Of a DNA stretch of 64,000 nt, positions 45,110 through 55,100 are shown piece after piece. Where the stretch lies: NCBI RefSeq assembly GCF_026385475.1, contig NZ_JANIDW010000003.1:329266-393265 (forward strand). The letters run 5' to 3'. Origin of the DNA: Bombella saccharophila. GTDB taxonomy: Bacteria > Pseudomonadota > Alphaproteobacteria > Acetobacterales > Acetobacteraceae. The notes below the pieces were generated by a model. The model searched no databases and was not told the DNA's origin. It was given only the letters and a program-made list of their open reading frames with translations. Position numbers and translations under genes: made by a program. How positions within the stretch are numbered: position 1 is the first letter of the stretch; every line of letters starts with the position of its first letter.

Positions 45110-47067
45110 TAAGCTTTGGCCTTCCCAGCGAGAGCGTGGCGTGCCAGCTCAGCAATATGATGAGCTGTAAGACCAGCTTCTTCATATTGGGCCTCAGGCG
45201 TGTTGTGGTCGATCCATGTATCAGGCAATGCCATGGGGCGGAAGCGTACATGGTCTAGCAATCCAGTTGCGGCGAGATGTTCCACCACCTGCGTACTGAA
45301 GCCACCGGGCGCGCCCTCCTCTAATGTGAGGAATACTTTATGTTGGCGGGCGAGGGCCTCAATTAAGGCGCCATCAACAGGCTTAGCAAAACGAGCATCC
45401 GCTACGGTAACCGCAATCCCTTCCGCAGCGAGTGTATCAGCAGCTTTGAGAGCCTCTTGCAAACGTGTGCCGAGGGAGAGAATGGCCACACCTTCCCCCT
45501 CAGAGGCACGGACAATGCGTCCCTTGCCGATGTCTAAAATCTGGCCTTCCTCTGGGAGGTCTAGCCCTAAGCCGGAGCCACGCGGGTAGCGTAGGGCAAT
45601 CGGCCCGCTATCATGCGCCCATGCGGTGGCTGTCATATGCAAAAGCTCCACCTCATCAGAGGGGGCCATGACAGTCATATTAGGCAGGCAACAGAGGTAA
45701 TTGAGGTCGAAAGACCCGGCATGGGTTGCCCCATCCGCACCGACTAGCCCAGCACGGTCCACCGCAAAACGGACTGGAAGATTCTGCAAGGCGACATCAT
45801 GCATGACTTGGTCATAAGCACGTTGGAGGAAGGTGGAATAAATGGCACAGAAAGGGCGCATCCCCTCGCTAGCCATACCCGCAGCAAATGTGACAGCGTG
45901 TTGCTCTGCAATGCCGACATCAAAATAACGCTCTGGATAATGCTGGGCCATTTTGTCGAGCCCCGTGCCAGAGGGCATAGCCGCTGTAATGGCTACAACC
46001 TTTTCATCCTGCTTGGCACGATGCAGCAACTCGCGGGAGAAGATGTTGGTATAAGATGGCGGGCCAGCAGGGCCTTTTTTCTGCTCACCTGTCTCGACAT
46101 TAAAGCGGGAGACCGCATGATATTTATCACCAGCGGATTCGGCAGGTTTATACCCACGCCCTTTTTCTGTGATGACATGGAGGAGGACAGGCCCTTTATT
46201 TTCGGCATCACGGAGATTGCGTAAAATCGGGACAAGTTGGTTCATGTCATGGCCATCAACAGGGCCGACATAATAAAAACCAAGCTCCTCAAATAGCGTG
46301 CCACCCGTGATCATGCCGCGGGCATATTCTTCCGCACGCTTTGCGGTCCGCTCAATGCTGGAGGGGAGGCGTTTGGCAAGCTTACCGGCTAAATCCCGCA
46401 AGGTGAGGAAGCGGCGGGAGGACATGAGCCGGGTCAGATAATTGGACATCGCCCCAACAGGAGGCGCAATGGACATCTCATTATCATTGAGGATGACAAT
46501 GAGACGCTCTGCCCCTTTGCCCCCCATAGCCCCGGCATTATTCATGGCCTCATAAGCCATACCGGCGGAGATAGAGCCATCCCCGATGATGGAAATAACA
46601 TTCCGCTCCCGATAAGCGGGATGATCCTCTGCATAAAGATGATGAGCCACAGCCATCCCTAGCCCTGCGGAGATGGAGGTGGAGGAATGTGCTGCACCAA
46701 AGGGATCGTAAGGGCTTTCGGAGCGGCGGGTAAAGCCGGACAAGCCACCCGGTTGGCGTAGAGTACGGATATGCTCGCGCCGCCCGGTGAGAATCTTATG
46801 CGGATAAGCTTGGTGGCCCACATCCCAGATGATGCGGTCATCGGGCGTGTTAAACACAGCATGGAGAGCCACAGTTAGCTCGACCACACCGAGGGAGGCC
46901 CCTAAATGCCCCCCCGTGGTGGAGACGGCGTTAATCGTCTCCGACCGCAACTCATCCGCCAAAGTGCGGAGTTGCTCGGTGGAGAGATTCTTCATGTCCG
47001 CCGGTGTGTTTACCCGGTCCAAAAGAGGATAACGGCCCATGGTCGGGATGGAGGAAGACATGCTCAT
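45109..47067 (-). CDS. dxs: 1-deoxy-D-xylulose-5-phosphate synthase
   Basis: DXS is the thiamine-diphosphate enzyme that opens the MEP isoprenoid pathway from pyruvate and glyceraldehyde 3-phosphate. The 652-residue protein shows [30 protein letters not shown], the ThDP/Mg motif [42 protein letters not shown] and RYPRGSG. The isoprenoids feed ubiquinone and, in acetic acid bacteria, hopanoids. The neighbour upstream is ispA, using the same C5 units. Several ATG codons exist near the N-terminus (47067, 47061); the first is used. Confidence 0.95.
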   Translation of the reverse strand: MSMSSSIPTMGRYPLLDRVNTPADMKNLSTEQLRTLADELRSETINAVSTTGGHLGASLGVVELTVALHAVFNTPDDRIIWDVGHQAYPHKILTGRREHIRTLRQPGGLSGFTRRSESPYDPFGAAHSSTSISAGLGMAVAHHLYAEDHPAYRERNVISIIGDGSISAGMAYEAMNNAGAMGGKGAERLIVILNDNEMSIAPPVGAMSNYLTRLMSSRRFLTLRDLAGKLAKRLPSSIERTAKRAEEYARGMITGGTLFEELGFYYVGPVDGHDMNQLVPILRNLRDAENKGPVLLHVITEKGRGYKPAESAGDKYHAVSRFNVETGEQKKGPAGPPSYTNIFSRELLHRAKQDEKVVAITAAMPSGTGLDKMAQHYPERYFDVGIAEQHAVTFAAGMASEGMRPFCAIYSTFLQRAYDQVMHDVALQNLPVRFAVDRAGLVGADGATHAGSFDLNYLCCLPNMTVMAPSDEVELLHMTATAWAHDSGPIALRYPRGSGLGLDLPEEGQILDIGKGRIVRASEGEGVAILSLGTRLQEALKAADTLAAEGIAVTVADARFAKPVDGALIEALARQHKVFLTLEEGAPGGFSTQVVEHLAATGLLDHVRFRPMALPDTWIDHNTPEAQYEEAGLTAHHIAELARHALAGKAKA

Positions 47068-47073
47068 GGACGA

Positions 47074-47982
47074 TTAATTCCTGCGTTCAACAAAATAGGC
47101 GGCAAGGGCGCGGAGTGTATCAGCTTGCGGGCCAAAGGAGGAGAGAGCCTGGCGGGCTTGCTCGCTGAGACGATGGGCTTCTTTACGTGCCCCTTCAATG
47201 CCTAACAAAGCCACATAGTTGGATTTGCAGGCATCTTCATCTTTACCAGCGGTTTTGCCAAGCTCTTCCGTACTGGCGGTGGTATCGAGAATATCATCAG
47301 CGACTTGGAAGGCCGTACCCAAATCCGCCCCATAGCGGATGATGGCCTTACGTTGTGGGTCATTAGCGGCAAGACCGGCTAAAATCGCCCCCGCTTCAGC
47401 AGAATAGCGGATGAGTGCACCGGTCTTCATAGCATGGAGGCGTTGGACCTGCTCTAGCGGGAGGGCCTTGCCTTCCCCACGAATATCAATAACTTGGCCC
47501 CCAACCATCCCAGCACTGCCAGAGGCACGTGCGAGAGCAAGGGCGAGGTCAGCGCGGATGGCAGGGTCTGGGCTGGTAGCAGGCTCTAAAAGGACCTCAA
47601 ACGCGCTAGTTTGCAGAGCATCGCCAGCGAGGATAGCAAACGCCTCATTAAACTTTTTATGTGTAGAGGGCTGGCCCCGGCGAAGGTCATCATCATCCAT
47701 GGCGGGGAGGTCGTCATGGACGAGGGAATAAGCATGGAGGAACTCTACAGAGGCCGCAACGCGTAAGGCTGCCTCACGCGATGCCCCAAAAAGGGCGGCT
47801 GTTTCTAACACTAAGAAGCCCCGCAGGCGTTTCCCCCCATTAAGGGCCGCATAGCGCATGGCCTCTATGAGTAAGGATTCATCACCCGGTACAGGGGGGA
47901 GGAGTGCATCAATGCTGGCCTCAATATCCTGACAGGCCAAGCGTAAAACATCCTTAAGAGGGAGGGCGTGGCTGTTGGTCAT
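47074..47982 (-). CDS. ispA: Farnesyl diphosphate synthase (polyprenyl synthetase)
   Basis: A trans-prenyl diphosphate synthase that extends C5 units to farnesyl diphosphate. The 302-residue protein has GGKRLRGFLVLE, the first aspartate-rich motif in HDDLPAMDDDDLRRG, and the second in FQVADDILD, with the chain-length region before the first motif (SLVHDD) typical of short-chain enzymes. Farnesyl is the likely product by similarity, though geranylgeranyl cannot be excluded. It lies between xseB (4-base overlap) and dxs (6-base gap). Confidence 0.93.
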   Translation of the reverse strand: MTNSHALPLKDVLRLACQDIEASIDALLPPVPGDESLLIEAMRYAALNGGKRLRGFLVLETAALFGASREAALRVAASVEFLHAYSLVHDDLPAMDDDDLRRGQPSTHKKFNEAFAILAGDALQTSAFEVLLEPATSPDPAIRADLALALARASGSAGMVGGQVIDIRGEGKALPLEQVQRLHAMKTGALIRYSAEAGAILAGLAANDPQRKAIIRYGADLGTAFQVADDILDTTASTEELGKTAGKDEDACKSNYVALLGIEGARKEAHRLSEQARQALSSFGPQADTLRALAAYFVERRN

Positions 47983-48272
47983 GAGGGGGTCTCCTTGCGG
48001 GAATGGGAGGCTGGTTGGGACGTGATCTCAAGGGATTCTTCAGAGAGAGACCCATCAGTGTTTTGAACAATTGCTTTAACGCGCATCTCCGCCTCGCTTA
48101 ACCGCTGTTCACAATGGCGGCGCAGGGCGGCCCCTCGCTCATAGGCAGAAATAGCATCCTCTAGCTTCATCTGGCCAGTTTCTAGCCCGCGCACGATCTG
48201 CTCAAGCTCGGCTAGGGCCGCCTCAAAGGAGAGTTGATGGAGCGGTGTGGTGTGCGATGGAGCAGATGTCAT
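47979..48272 (-). CDS. xseB: Exodeoxyribonuclease VII small subunit
   Basis: XseB is the small helical subunit that binds XseA to form exonuclease VII, a single-strand DNA nuclease. From the ATG at 48272 the protein is 97 residues, with LSFEAALAELEQIVRGLETG, then MKLEDAISAYERGAALRRHCEQRLSEAE, the core of the family. An in-frame start at 48359 would add 29 unrelated residues, so it is rejected. The polar C-terminal tail after this core is not conserved. ATGA overlap with ispA shows coupling, a standard xseB-ispA-dxs order. Confidence 0.94.
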   Translation of the reverse strand: MTSAPSHTTPLHQLSFEAALAELEQIVRGLETGQMKLEDAISAYERGAALRRHCEQRLSEAEMRVKAIVQNTDGSLSEESLEITSQPASHSRKETPS

Positions 48273-48464
48273 AAAAGCGGGCACGATTATCCGAATAAGG
48301 GTCAGAGCATGAAACTTACAGGCCATTACAGGGATATGGAGATTTTTTCCACCCCCCATCCTCTGTCTGTCGTAAGATCAGATGATATTTAATGTGTGTG
48401 GCTGATGATAATGCGTGAGGGGGGGGCTTTGGCAAGGCTTGAAAGATTTTTATTTTAATTGGTC

Positions 48465-49796
48465 TTAAAAACGGCTTTGCAGCACCATGTAACATAAAAA
48501 TGCCGCATCTAACCCTAAGACGATAGGGGTGAGGCGTTGGCGTTGTTTTTTAACGAGAGCAATGGCGGTGTATAGGAGCATCCCACAAGCAAGGGAGAGC
48601 ATAAAATTGCCCGTTACAACGGTAATGAGGAGCATACAAAGTGGTGGAAAAGCCTCTTCCATATGGGAGGGGAGTTCCCTTAAATGGCCCAGCATTGTAA
48701 TGCCTACAAATATTAGAACGGGAGCCGTTGCTAAAGCAGGAATGGCAGTTAAGAGCGGCCAGAACACGCAGGACGCAGCAAATAGAACCGCTACAACAAG
48801 CGCACTTAGGCCAGTACGTCCCCCTGCTTCAACGCCTGTTAGGCTTTCTAGATAAGCTGAGACGGTACATGTTCCAAGCAGTGCGCCAATCACGCTGGCA
48901 GCACCATCGGCACTAAAAGCGCGTGGGTTGAGGTCGGGATGATCTTTTGTTCCACATAAGCCTGCGCGGTGGGTAACGGTGAGCATTGTGCCTGTCGCAT
49001 CAAAGAAATCACTGAGCAGGACATAAAGCGTAATGGGTAAAAGGAGTCCTAAATGGTGGAAAAATTCTTTAAAATCAAAGGGAAGTAGAAGATGGCGTGG
49101 GTAATGGGGCCAGTCTAGCATATGGGTGGGGAGTTGGGTGATTGTCTGTCCAGCTCCATTAGGGGTGATGATCCCTATGAGAGTGAGCGTTACGATGGTG
49201 ATGAGTAACCCTGCAGGAATACGCAAAAGCTGGAGCAGCAAGCATAGTAAAATCCCTAATAAGGCAAGGATAACAGAAGGATGGGCGAGTGAGGCGAAGC
49301 TAAGCCCGTTGGAGGAAGGGACAGCCACGCCAGCGGCGATGAGGCCAATCCGTGCAATAAAAGCCCCAATAGAGACTTGAATACCAAGCATGATGCTCGC
49401 GGGAAAACTGCGAATAATTGCGAGGCGTAAACGTGTAAAGGAGAGGAGCGTAAAGCACAGCCCACTAAAGAGGACAACTGTAAAGGCTGTAGCAGGGCTA
49501 ACATGCGCTTGTTGAACGATGACTTGGGCAAAAAGGACATTGCTGCTCATGGCCGGGGCGAGGGCAAGGGGGAGTCGTGCCCATAGGGCCATGATGAGCG
49601 TCCCTGCCACAGTTCCGGCAATAGTGGTCATGACCATGTCATGACGGGCCAGCCCTGCTGCTGCGAGCACAGCGGGGTTAACAGCCATGATATAAGCCAT
49701 AGAGCCAAATATGGTCAGTCCGGCCACAATCTCTCGTGGAATGGTAGAGTGGCGTTGACTGATATGGAAAAACCGGTCGAGAGACGATCGAAGCAC
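48465..49796 (-). CDS. NCS2 family purine (adenine/guanine/hypoxanthine) permease, AzgA-like
   Basis: A polytopic symporter of the NCS2/AzgA branch that imports purine bases. From the GTG at 49796 the protein is about 443 residues with roughly 13 membrane helices. Family motifs are REIVAGLTIFGSMAYIMAVNP at the first helix, LALAPAMSSNVLFAQ, LLSDFFDATGTMLTV and TCTVSAYLESLTGVEAGGRTGLSALV. An ATG at 49931 would overlap the upstream glycosyltransferase gene by 109 bases, so a GTG at 49796, with GGCGGAG about 8 bases upstream, is preferred. The exact purine transported cannot be read from sequence. Confidence 0.85.
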   Translation of the reverse strand: MLRSSLDRFFHISQRHSTIPREIVAGLTIFGSMAYIMAVNPAVLAAAGLARHDMVMTTIAGTVAGTLIMALWARLPLALAPAMSSNVLFAQVIVQQAHVSPATAFTVVLFSGLCFTLLSFTRLRLAIIRSFPASIMLGIQVSIGAFIARIGLIAAGVAVPSSNGLSFASLAHPSVILALLGILLCLLLQLLRIPAGLLITIVTLTLIGIITPNGAGQTITQLPTHMLDWPHYPRHLLLPFDFKEFFHHLGLLLPITLYVLLSDFFDATGTMLTVTHRAGLCGTKDHPDLNPRAFSADGAASVIGALLGTCTVSAYLESLTGVEAGGRTGLSALVVAVLFAASCVFWPLLTAIPALATAPVLIFVGITMLGHLRELPSHMEEAFPPLCMLLITVVTGNFMLSLACGMLLYTAIALVKKQRQRLTPIVLGLDAAFLCYMVLQSRF

Positions 49797-49822
49797 AAGC
49801 GACACTCCGCCGAGAGGGAAAA

Positions 49823-51199
49823 TTAGCGTTTCCCGCCGTGAAAGAGCTGATACAGGATAGGTGAGAAGAGCCCGTGGGCTTCTTCTGGGAGATGTGCGTA
49901 GATGGCCCCAATGACGGAGGGAGAGAGCCACCGGCTGCGACGAATAGTGCTCTTTACTCCATCTACAGTGAAGCCCTCAGCGAGGAAATGATGAAAACTA
50001 GCCTCTATAGTATCAGGGGTGGCTTGGTCAGGGAGTGTATGGAGGGTGAGCGGGAGGGGAGCATTTTCAGGAATGATCTGCCCCGTTGGGAGGAGTTTTA
50101 ACTGTATGCTCTCTTCTTGAGAGGTGATGTGAATAGGCAAGCAATCTAGTAAATTTGTGACATGGAGAGCATGAGGAGCGCAAATAGGTAAATAAGATGT
50201 GGAGGAAGGCACCTCCGCATAGAGCCACCCTATGTTGGGTGAATTCGCTAGTTGGAGAAGGCGGAGGGGAGTGAGTTGCTCATCACGCTGAAGGGCTTCA
50301 GCATCATAAAAGCCAAGTTTACGATGCCCCTTATGGAGGGCGAGTGTCGAATCCCCATGGCGAATATGGGACCGCTTAAAGGAAGGCTGTTTATGCGCAT
50401 GAGAGGAGGGGGCAGGTGTCTCTAACCCATCCTGATTTTGCAGTGTGTAACATGCACTTAAAATGAGCCCTTGTAAAAATTGTGCGGCAATCGCCATGCT
50501 TTGGGGGAGATAGCGTTGCCCCTCAGAGATACGGTGGTCGTTACGGTCAAAATAACGGCGTGCTTGAGGCGTGCGGCTATTAGCTGCGGCATCATGCAGG
50601 ATGCGCGCTTGAGACCAATCTGGTGGCGTTTGTAGCTGTGCAAAAGGATCAGGAAGTGTTTGTTGAGCCGTAGGGCGGAAAAAATCTCGCGTAATGCGAT
50701 GGTCGGGGAAGTCCTCTGCTGCATGGGTGGTGAAGAGCGCACGGGGATGTGGTGTAGGACCGTCCCATTGTTGGGTGTCTATTTTCCCCAAGCCCATAAT
50801 GCACCAATTGACAGGGATAGAGGTGGTGTGGAGAAACGCCTCCGCCCCCATATGCTGTTCTATATCAGCAAAAAAGGCGGAGAGGGTCGCTTGGGTCGGT
50901 AGGAAATATTCATCAATCGCGAGGGGGAGCATCCAATCAAAATGTTCATGCTCGCGTTGGATGAGGCTGTTGAGCCCTGCCTCACGGCGGTGTAGCGCGT
51001 CAGTATCCTGCGCGTCTGTCTCTATAATGCGAATATCATAATGGCGCGCGGCTTGTGTGAGCAGCTCTCGGCTACCGTCGGTGGAATGGTCATCACACAC
51101 TAAAAGGGCAGAAAAGCCTAATGCGAGGTGATGTGCCATCCACCAAGGAAGTCTCTGCGCCTCATTATGGATGCAAAGGAGAGCGGCCGTGCGGGGCAT
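49823..51199 (-). CDS. Family 2 glycosyltransferase of unknown product
   Basis: A 458-residue protein with an N-terminal GT-A type domain: ALLCIHNEAQRLPWWMAHHL, the nucleotide-sugar binding CDDHSTDGSREL and a LAIDEYFLP segment matching the D-x-DEF motif of the Glyco_tranf_2_4 group. After about residue 250 the sequence is not recognisable and may bind an acceptor. No membrane helix is present. It starts 3 bases after lepA and lies directly before the purine permease; neither neighbour explains its role. Acceptor and sugar are unknown; surface polysaccharide decoration is possible. Confidence 0.72.
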   Translation of the reverse strand: MPRTAALLCIHNEAQRLPWWMAHHLALGFSALLVCDDHSTDGSRELLTQAARHYDIRIIETDAQDTDALHRREAGLNSLIQREHEHFDWMLPLAIDEYFLPTQATLSAFFADIEQHMGAEAFLHTTSIPVNWCIMGLGKIDTQQWDGPTPHPRALFTTHAAEDFPDHRITRDFFRPTAQQTLPDPFAQLQTPPDWSQARILHDAAANSRTPQARRYFDRNDHRISEGQRYLPQSMAIAAQFLQGLILSACYTLQNQDGLETPAPSSHAHKQPSFKRSHIRHGDSTLALHKGHRKLGFYDAEALQRDEQLTPLRLLQLANSPNIGWLYAEVPSSTSYLPICAPHALHVTNLLDCLPIHITSQEESIQLKLLPTGQIIPENAPLPLTLHTLPDQATPDTIEASFHHFLAEGFTVDGVKSTIRRSRWLSPSVIGAIYAHLPEEAHGLFSPILYQLFHGGKR

Positions 51200-51202
51200 G
51201 GG

Positions 51203-53005
51203 CTAATCCATCTTCAAAGCAGCGAGGAAGGCACTTTGTGGGATTTCGACCTTCCCGAATTGCCGCATACGTTTTTTCCCTTCCTTTTGCTTCTCCAACA
51301 ATTTGCGCTTACGGGAAATATCACCGCCATAACATTTAGCTGTTACGTCTTTAGACAACGCCCCCAAAGTCTCACGCGCAATAACCTTGGAGCCAATAGA
51401 GGCTTGGATGGCGATTTTAAAGAGCTGGCGGGGGATGAGGTCCTTCAATTTCGCACAAATAGCGCGGCCACGGGATTCCGCCACTGTACGATGGGCGATG
51501 AAGGAGAGCGCATCAACGGGCTCATGATTAACAAGGATGGAAATGCGGACGAGGTCGCTCTCCTCATACCCATCCATTTGATATTCAAAAGAGGCATAAC
51601 CGCGCGTGAGGGACTTCAACCGGTCATAAAAATCAAACACTACCTCATTGAGCGGTAGGCGATACACCGCCATGGCCCGATCCCCCACATAGGTGAGGTC
51701 TATTTGCACACCGCGCCGCTCGGTACAGAGGGTGAGGACAGAGCCTAAATATTCATCCCGAACAAGAATAGAGGCCTTAATCCATGGCTCCTCAATATAA
51801 TCAATCTTGCTGATTTCCGGCATATCAGCGGGATTATGCAACTCTTCGACAGAGCCATCATTCATGTGCATTTTATAAACAACAGAGGGGGCTGTTGCGA
51901 TGAGGTCGAGATTAAACTCACGCGAGAGACGTTCTTGAATAATCTCCAAATGCAGCAAACCGAGGAACCCGCAGCGGAAGCCAAACCCCAAAGCAGCCGA
52001 AGTCTCTGCCTCAAAATGGAAGGACGCATCATTAAGGCGCAACTTACCCAAGCTTGTGCGTAGCTTATCAAAATCATCCGCATCGACAGGGAAGAGCCCA
52101 CACCACACAACGGGGATGGAGGGCTTAAAGCCGGGGAGAGCTTTCTCCGCCGGGCGGTTATCGAGCGTGATGGTATCGCCCACATTGCAATCTGCCACAG
52201 TCTTAATCGCGGCATTGATGTAGCCCATCTCCCCCGGCCCTAAGGAGTCCACAGGCTTCATTTTGGGGAGGAACACACCAACCTGGTCCACATGATAGGT
52301 GGCTCCCGTTTGCATCATGCGGATTTTATCGCCGCGTTTCAGCCGCCCTTCCTTAATTCGTACCAGGATAATCACACCGAGATAGCTATCATACCAACTA
52401 TCTACCAATAGCCCTTGCAAAGGGGCTTCCGCATCGCCTTTAGGGGCAGGCAGACGTTGGACGAGGGCCTCCAAAACGCCCTCAATATTCAAGCCTGTTT
52501 TGGCACTAATCTCCACAGCATCATCAGCGGGGATGCCGACAACTTCCTCAATCTGGGCGCGTACACGCTCTGGCTCCGCCGCGGGGAGGTCAATCTTATT
52601 GAGGACGGGGACAATCTCATGGTTAGCGTCAATGGCTTGATATACATTGGCGAGTGTTTGTGCCTCCACCCCTTGGGAGGCATCAACCACCAAAAGCGAG
52701 CCTTCACATGCCGCTAAAGAGCGGCTGACCTCATAAGCAAAATCCACATGGCCGGGTGTGTCCATGAGGTTGAGGACGTAAACATTGCCATCCTTTGCCG
52801 GGTATGTCAGCCGGACGGTCTGGGCCTTGATGGTAATGCCACGTTCTTGCTCCAGCTCCATAGAATCAAGAACTTGGCCCTTCATCTCGCGTGCGGTAAG
52901 AGCCCCACATGCCTCAATAAGCCGGTCCGCCAAGGTAGATTTACCGTGGTCGATATGCGCGATGATGGAAAAATTACGAATGAGAGAAAGCGGTGTGTCG
53001 GTCAT
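51203..53005 (-). CDS. lepA: Elongation factor 4 (LepA)
   Basis: LepA is a translational GTPase that back-translocates or assists ribosome initiation under stress. The 600-residue protein has the G1 loop [28 protein letters not shown], the G4 loop NKIDLP, the LepA-specific [14 protein letters not shown] after EQERGITI, and the C-terminal signature [18 protein letters not shown]. Full length with no anomalies. It is the first gene of the minus-strand run toward the glycosyltransferase and permease. Confidence 0.97.
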   Translation of the reverse strand: MTDTPLSLIRNFSIIAHIDHGKSTLADRLIEACGALTAREMKGQVLDSMELEQERGITIKAQTVRLTYPAKDGNVYVLNLMDTPGHVDFAYEVSRSLAACEGSLLVVDASQGVEAQTLANVYQAIDANHEIVPVLNKIDLPAAEPERVRAQIEEVVGIPADDAVEISAKTGLNIEGVLEALVQRLPAPKGDAEAPLQGLLVDSWYDSYLGVIILVRIKEGRLKRGDKIRMMQTGATYHVDQVGVFLPKMKPVDSLGPGEMGYINAAIKTVADCNVGDTITLDNRPAEKALPGFKPSIPVVWCGLFPVDADDFDKLRTSLGKLRLNDASFHFEAETSAALGFGFRCGFLGLLHLEIIQERLSREFNLDLIATAPSVVYKMHMNDGSVEELHNPADMPEISKIDYIEEPWIKASILVRDEYLGSVLTLCTERRGVQIDLTYVGDRAMAVYRLPLNEVVFDFYDRLKSLTRGYASFEYQMDGYEESDLVRISILVNHEPVDALSFIAHRTVAESRGRAICAKLKDLIPRQLFKIAIQASIGSKVIARETLGALSKDVTAKCYGGDISRKRKLLEKQKEGKKRMRQFGKVEIPQSAFLAALKMD

Positions 53006-53057
53006 GACGCCCTAATTAGGTGATTGGGAGGCTTCTGTCAGCATTTAAAGGGAGGGG

Positions 53058-54026
53058 TTAGCGGTCTGTAAGGCGGAACTCAATCCGGCGATTACGAGCT
53101 AAGGCTTCAGCGCTGCGCCCATGGTCCAACGGTTGATAGTTAGAGAAAGCCGTTGCTGCGATATGGTGCGGGTCAATCCCGTTGAGGATTAAGGTTTTCA
53201 CCACTGTAATAGCCCGCGCGGCAGAAAGCTCCCAATTACTGGTAGAGGTAGAATGAATTGGCTGGCGGTCAGCATGGCCATCCACGCGTAGAATCCACGG
53301 TATATCAGCAGGAATGGTTGCGGCAACCTCGCGGAATGTATGGGCAAGGGTCAGAATCTCCCGCCGCCCTGCTGGTGTTAGCTCCGCACTGCCACTAGGA
53401 AAGAGGACTTCAGAGCGAAAGACAAAGCGGTCCCCTACAATCTCAATGCCTGGTTGGTCTTTAAGGAGGTCACGCAACCGCCCAAAAAAGACAGATCGAT
53501 AGCGTTGCAATTGGTTGACCTTATTTGCCAACGCGATGTTGAGTTTTTGTCCTAAAGCGGCAAGCTGAGCATCTTTATCCGCCTCGTTCTTTTTCTCTAC
53601 CTCCAAAGCCGCTGCAATCGCTTGGAGTTGATGCGTCAGCTCTGTCACTTGAGAGGATAGGGTGGCAATACTGCCAAGTTGTGCCCCTTCCACAGCACGC
53701 GATTGTGCCTCCATCGCGGCCATCGCATGTTGTTTTTCATCCAATGTGGTATTGAGCGTCGCGATAAGCTGCTTTTGCTCTTGGTTCGCTTTATTGAGGG
53801 TTTGGACCTTCCCTTCACTAAGGGAGAGCATCTCGCTTAACTTAGTAAGGTCTTGGCGGAGGCTATCCAAACTACGCTCTTTTTGGGCAATGGTAGCGGA
53901 GAGGAACTCTTGCCCCAAAATAAAGACGAGCAAAACAAATGTGACGACCATCAATAACGAGGACAGAGCATCTACATAGCCCGGCCATGCGTTGATGGCA
54001 CCAAGGTGACGTCTGCGGCGGGCCAT
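53058..54026 (-). CDS. MotB-like OmpA-domain peptidoglycan-binding protein
   Basis: A 322-residue inner-membrane protein with one helix (about residues 19-44) preceded by YVDALSSLL, where Asp19 is placed like the proton-carrying Asp of MotB. A long coiled coil (about 48-170) leads to a C-terminal OmpA/MotB domain (195-322) with DGHADRQPI and NWELSAARA, the peptidoglycan-binding features. No flagellar genes are in the window. It follows the MotA/ExbB-like gene by 3 bases and both lie behind an OmpA-like gene, so the three likely form one envelope-spanning, ion-driven complex. Close to, but not clearly, TolR, ExbD, MotB or ZorB. Confidence 0.78.
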   Translation of the reverse strand: MARRRRHLGAINAWPGYVDALSSLLMVVTFVLLVFILGQEFLSATIAQKERSLDSLRQDLTKLSEMLSLSEGKVQTLNKANQEQKQLIATLNTTLDEKQHAMAAMEAQSRAVEGAQLGSIATLSSQVTELTHQLQAIAAALEVEKKNEADKDAQLAALGQKLNIALANKVNQLQRYRSVFFGRLRDLLKDQPGIEIVGDRFVFRSEVLFPSGSAELTPAGRREILTLAHTFREVAATIPADIPWILRVDGHADRQPIHSTSTSNWELSAARAITVVKTLILNGIDPHHIAATAFSNYQPLDHGRSAEALARNRRIEFRLTDR

Positions 54027-54029
54027 GGC

Positions 54030-55100
54030 TTAATCTTCCCTACGCTGGGTAGAGCGCGTTTTATGATCCCGTTGGAACAAATGAACAATATCGCCGCGCA
54101 AGCTTGCTAATTTTTGACCCATTTCTTGAATGAGATGAGCCATAGTGGGATCATCCATCTGATGTTGTTTAAGATTACTGGTCAGATTTTGTAATGTCTG
54201 TAACGTTGCCTGATTTTTCTCATCAAGCTGATAGAGCATATCTTCAAGCGGTGCGAGGGGTTGACGTAATGGCTCGCGGACTTGGCGCAACGTGGCGTTC
54301 AGCTCATCCAGTTTGGCGATAATGGCCGCATTGTTAGTACGCATTAGCTCTTCCATCTGCGCTGGACTATAGGCAGATGGAGAAGGGGTGTTAACAGGGC
54401 TATCGAGGAAAGTAAGATCAGCCAACCATTCCTCGATTTCATTGGCGAAGCGATTTTGCGCTTGTCCCGATGTAAGGTCTAAAAAGCCGAGGATTAACGA
54501 GCCTGCCAAGCCGAACATAGAGGCCGAAAAGGCGGTGGACATTCCCACGAGCGGCTTTGTTAAACCCGTCTTTATATGCTCAAACATGCCAGCAAGGTCC
54601 GCCCCGCCAGAGGGCATAGCACTAATCACATCCGCTACAGAACGCACCGTGAGGATTAAGCCATAGAACGTCCCTAAAAGCCCCAAAAACACAAGAAGTT
54701 GTGTGATATAGCGAGAGATCTCACGCCCTTCATCCATGCGAGCTTCTAGACTTTCTAGCATGGCACGCGTCGTTTGGGGGGAGAGGGCCAGCTTTGGGTC
54801 TTCCTCCCGCCGTGCGCGGAGGAGGCGGGCCATAGGGGCCAAAAGCAGCGGGGGCTCCGGCACACGCAAACCTTCACGCGGTTGCTGGAGAATATTGACC
54901 CAGCGAACCTCTGGGATAAGCCGTATGGTGAGATGGAGATTCCAAGCAATCCCGAGGAGCAAAATGGCAATAATCACACCATTAAGGCCAGGATTTACCA
55001 TAAAAGCGTGAAGCAATACGCCACGTAAAGCAAAGACGATCCCTAAAATGATAAGGAGAAACACGCAAATACGAACAAGATAACGGGTAGGACGTGTCAT
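54030..55100 (-). CDS. MotA/TolQ/ExbB-like proton channel protein
   Basis: A 356-residue membrane protein with MotA-like topology: two N-terminal helices (about 8-31 and 40-60), a cytoplasmic loop (61-129), helices 3 and 4 (130-152 and 183-208) containing LLGTFYGLILTV and GLTKPLVGMSTAFSASMFGL, then a coiled-coil cytoplasmic tail (225-356). The helix 3-4 region carries the proline and small-residue pattern of proton-channel subunits. The extended tail is unusual for ExbB/TolQ and recalls MotA/ZorA. It overlaps the upstream OmpA-like gene by 4 bases (ATGA). Confidence 0.78.
   Translation of the reverse strand: MTRPTRYLVRICVFLLIILGIVFALRGVLLHAFMVNPGLNGVIIAILLLGIAWNLHLTIRLIPEVRWVNILQQPREGLRVPEPPLLLAPMARLLRARREEDPKLALSPQTTRAMLESLEARMDEGREISRYITQLLVFLGLLGTFYGLILTVRSVADVISAMPSGGADLAGMFEHIKTGLTKPLVGMSTAFSASMFGLAGSLILGFLDLTSGQAQNRFANEIEEWLADLTFLDSPVNTPSPSAYSPAQMEELMRTNNAAIIAKLDELNATLRQVREPLRQPLAPLEDMLYQLDEKNQATLQTLQNLTSNLKQHQMDDPTMAHLIQEMGQKLASLRGDIVHLFQRDHKTRSTQRRED

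Noticed and set aside
51128..51658. 176-codon open frame opposite lepA and the glycosyltransferase gene
   Set aside because: It crosses the ends of two well-supported genes on the other strand and shows no protein-family pattern.
53058..55100. Flagellar stator MotA-MotB
   Set aside because: No flagellar gene is in the window and the MotA-like protein is not a close match to flagellar MotA in its tail and loop regions.
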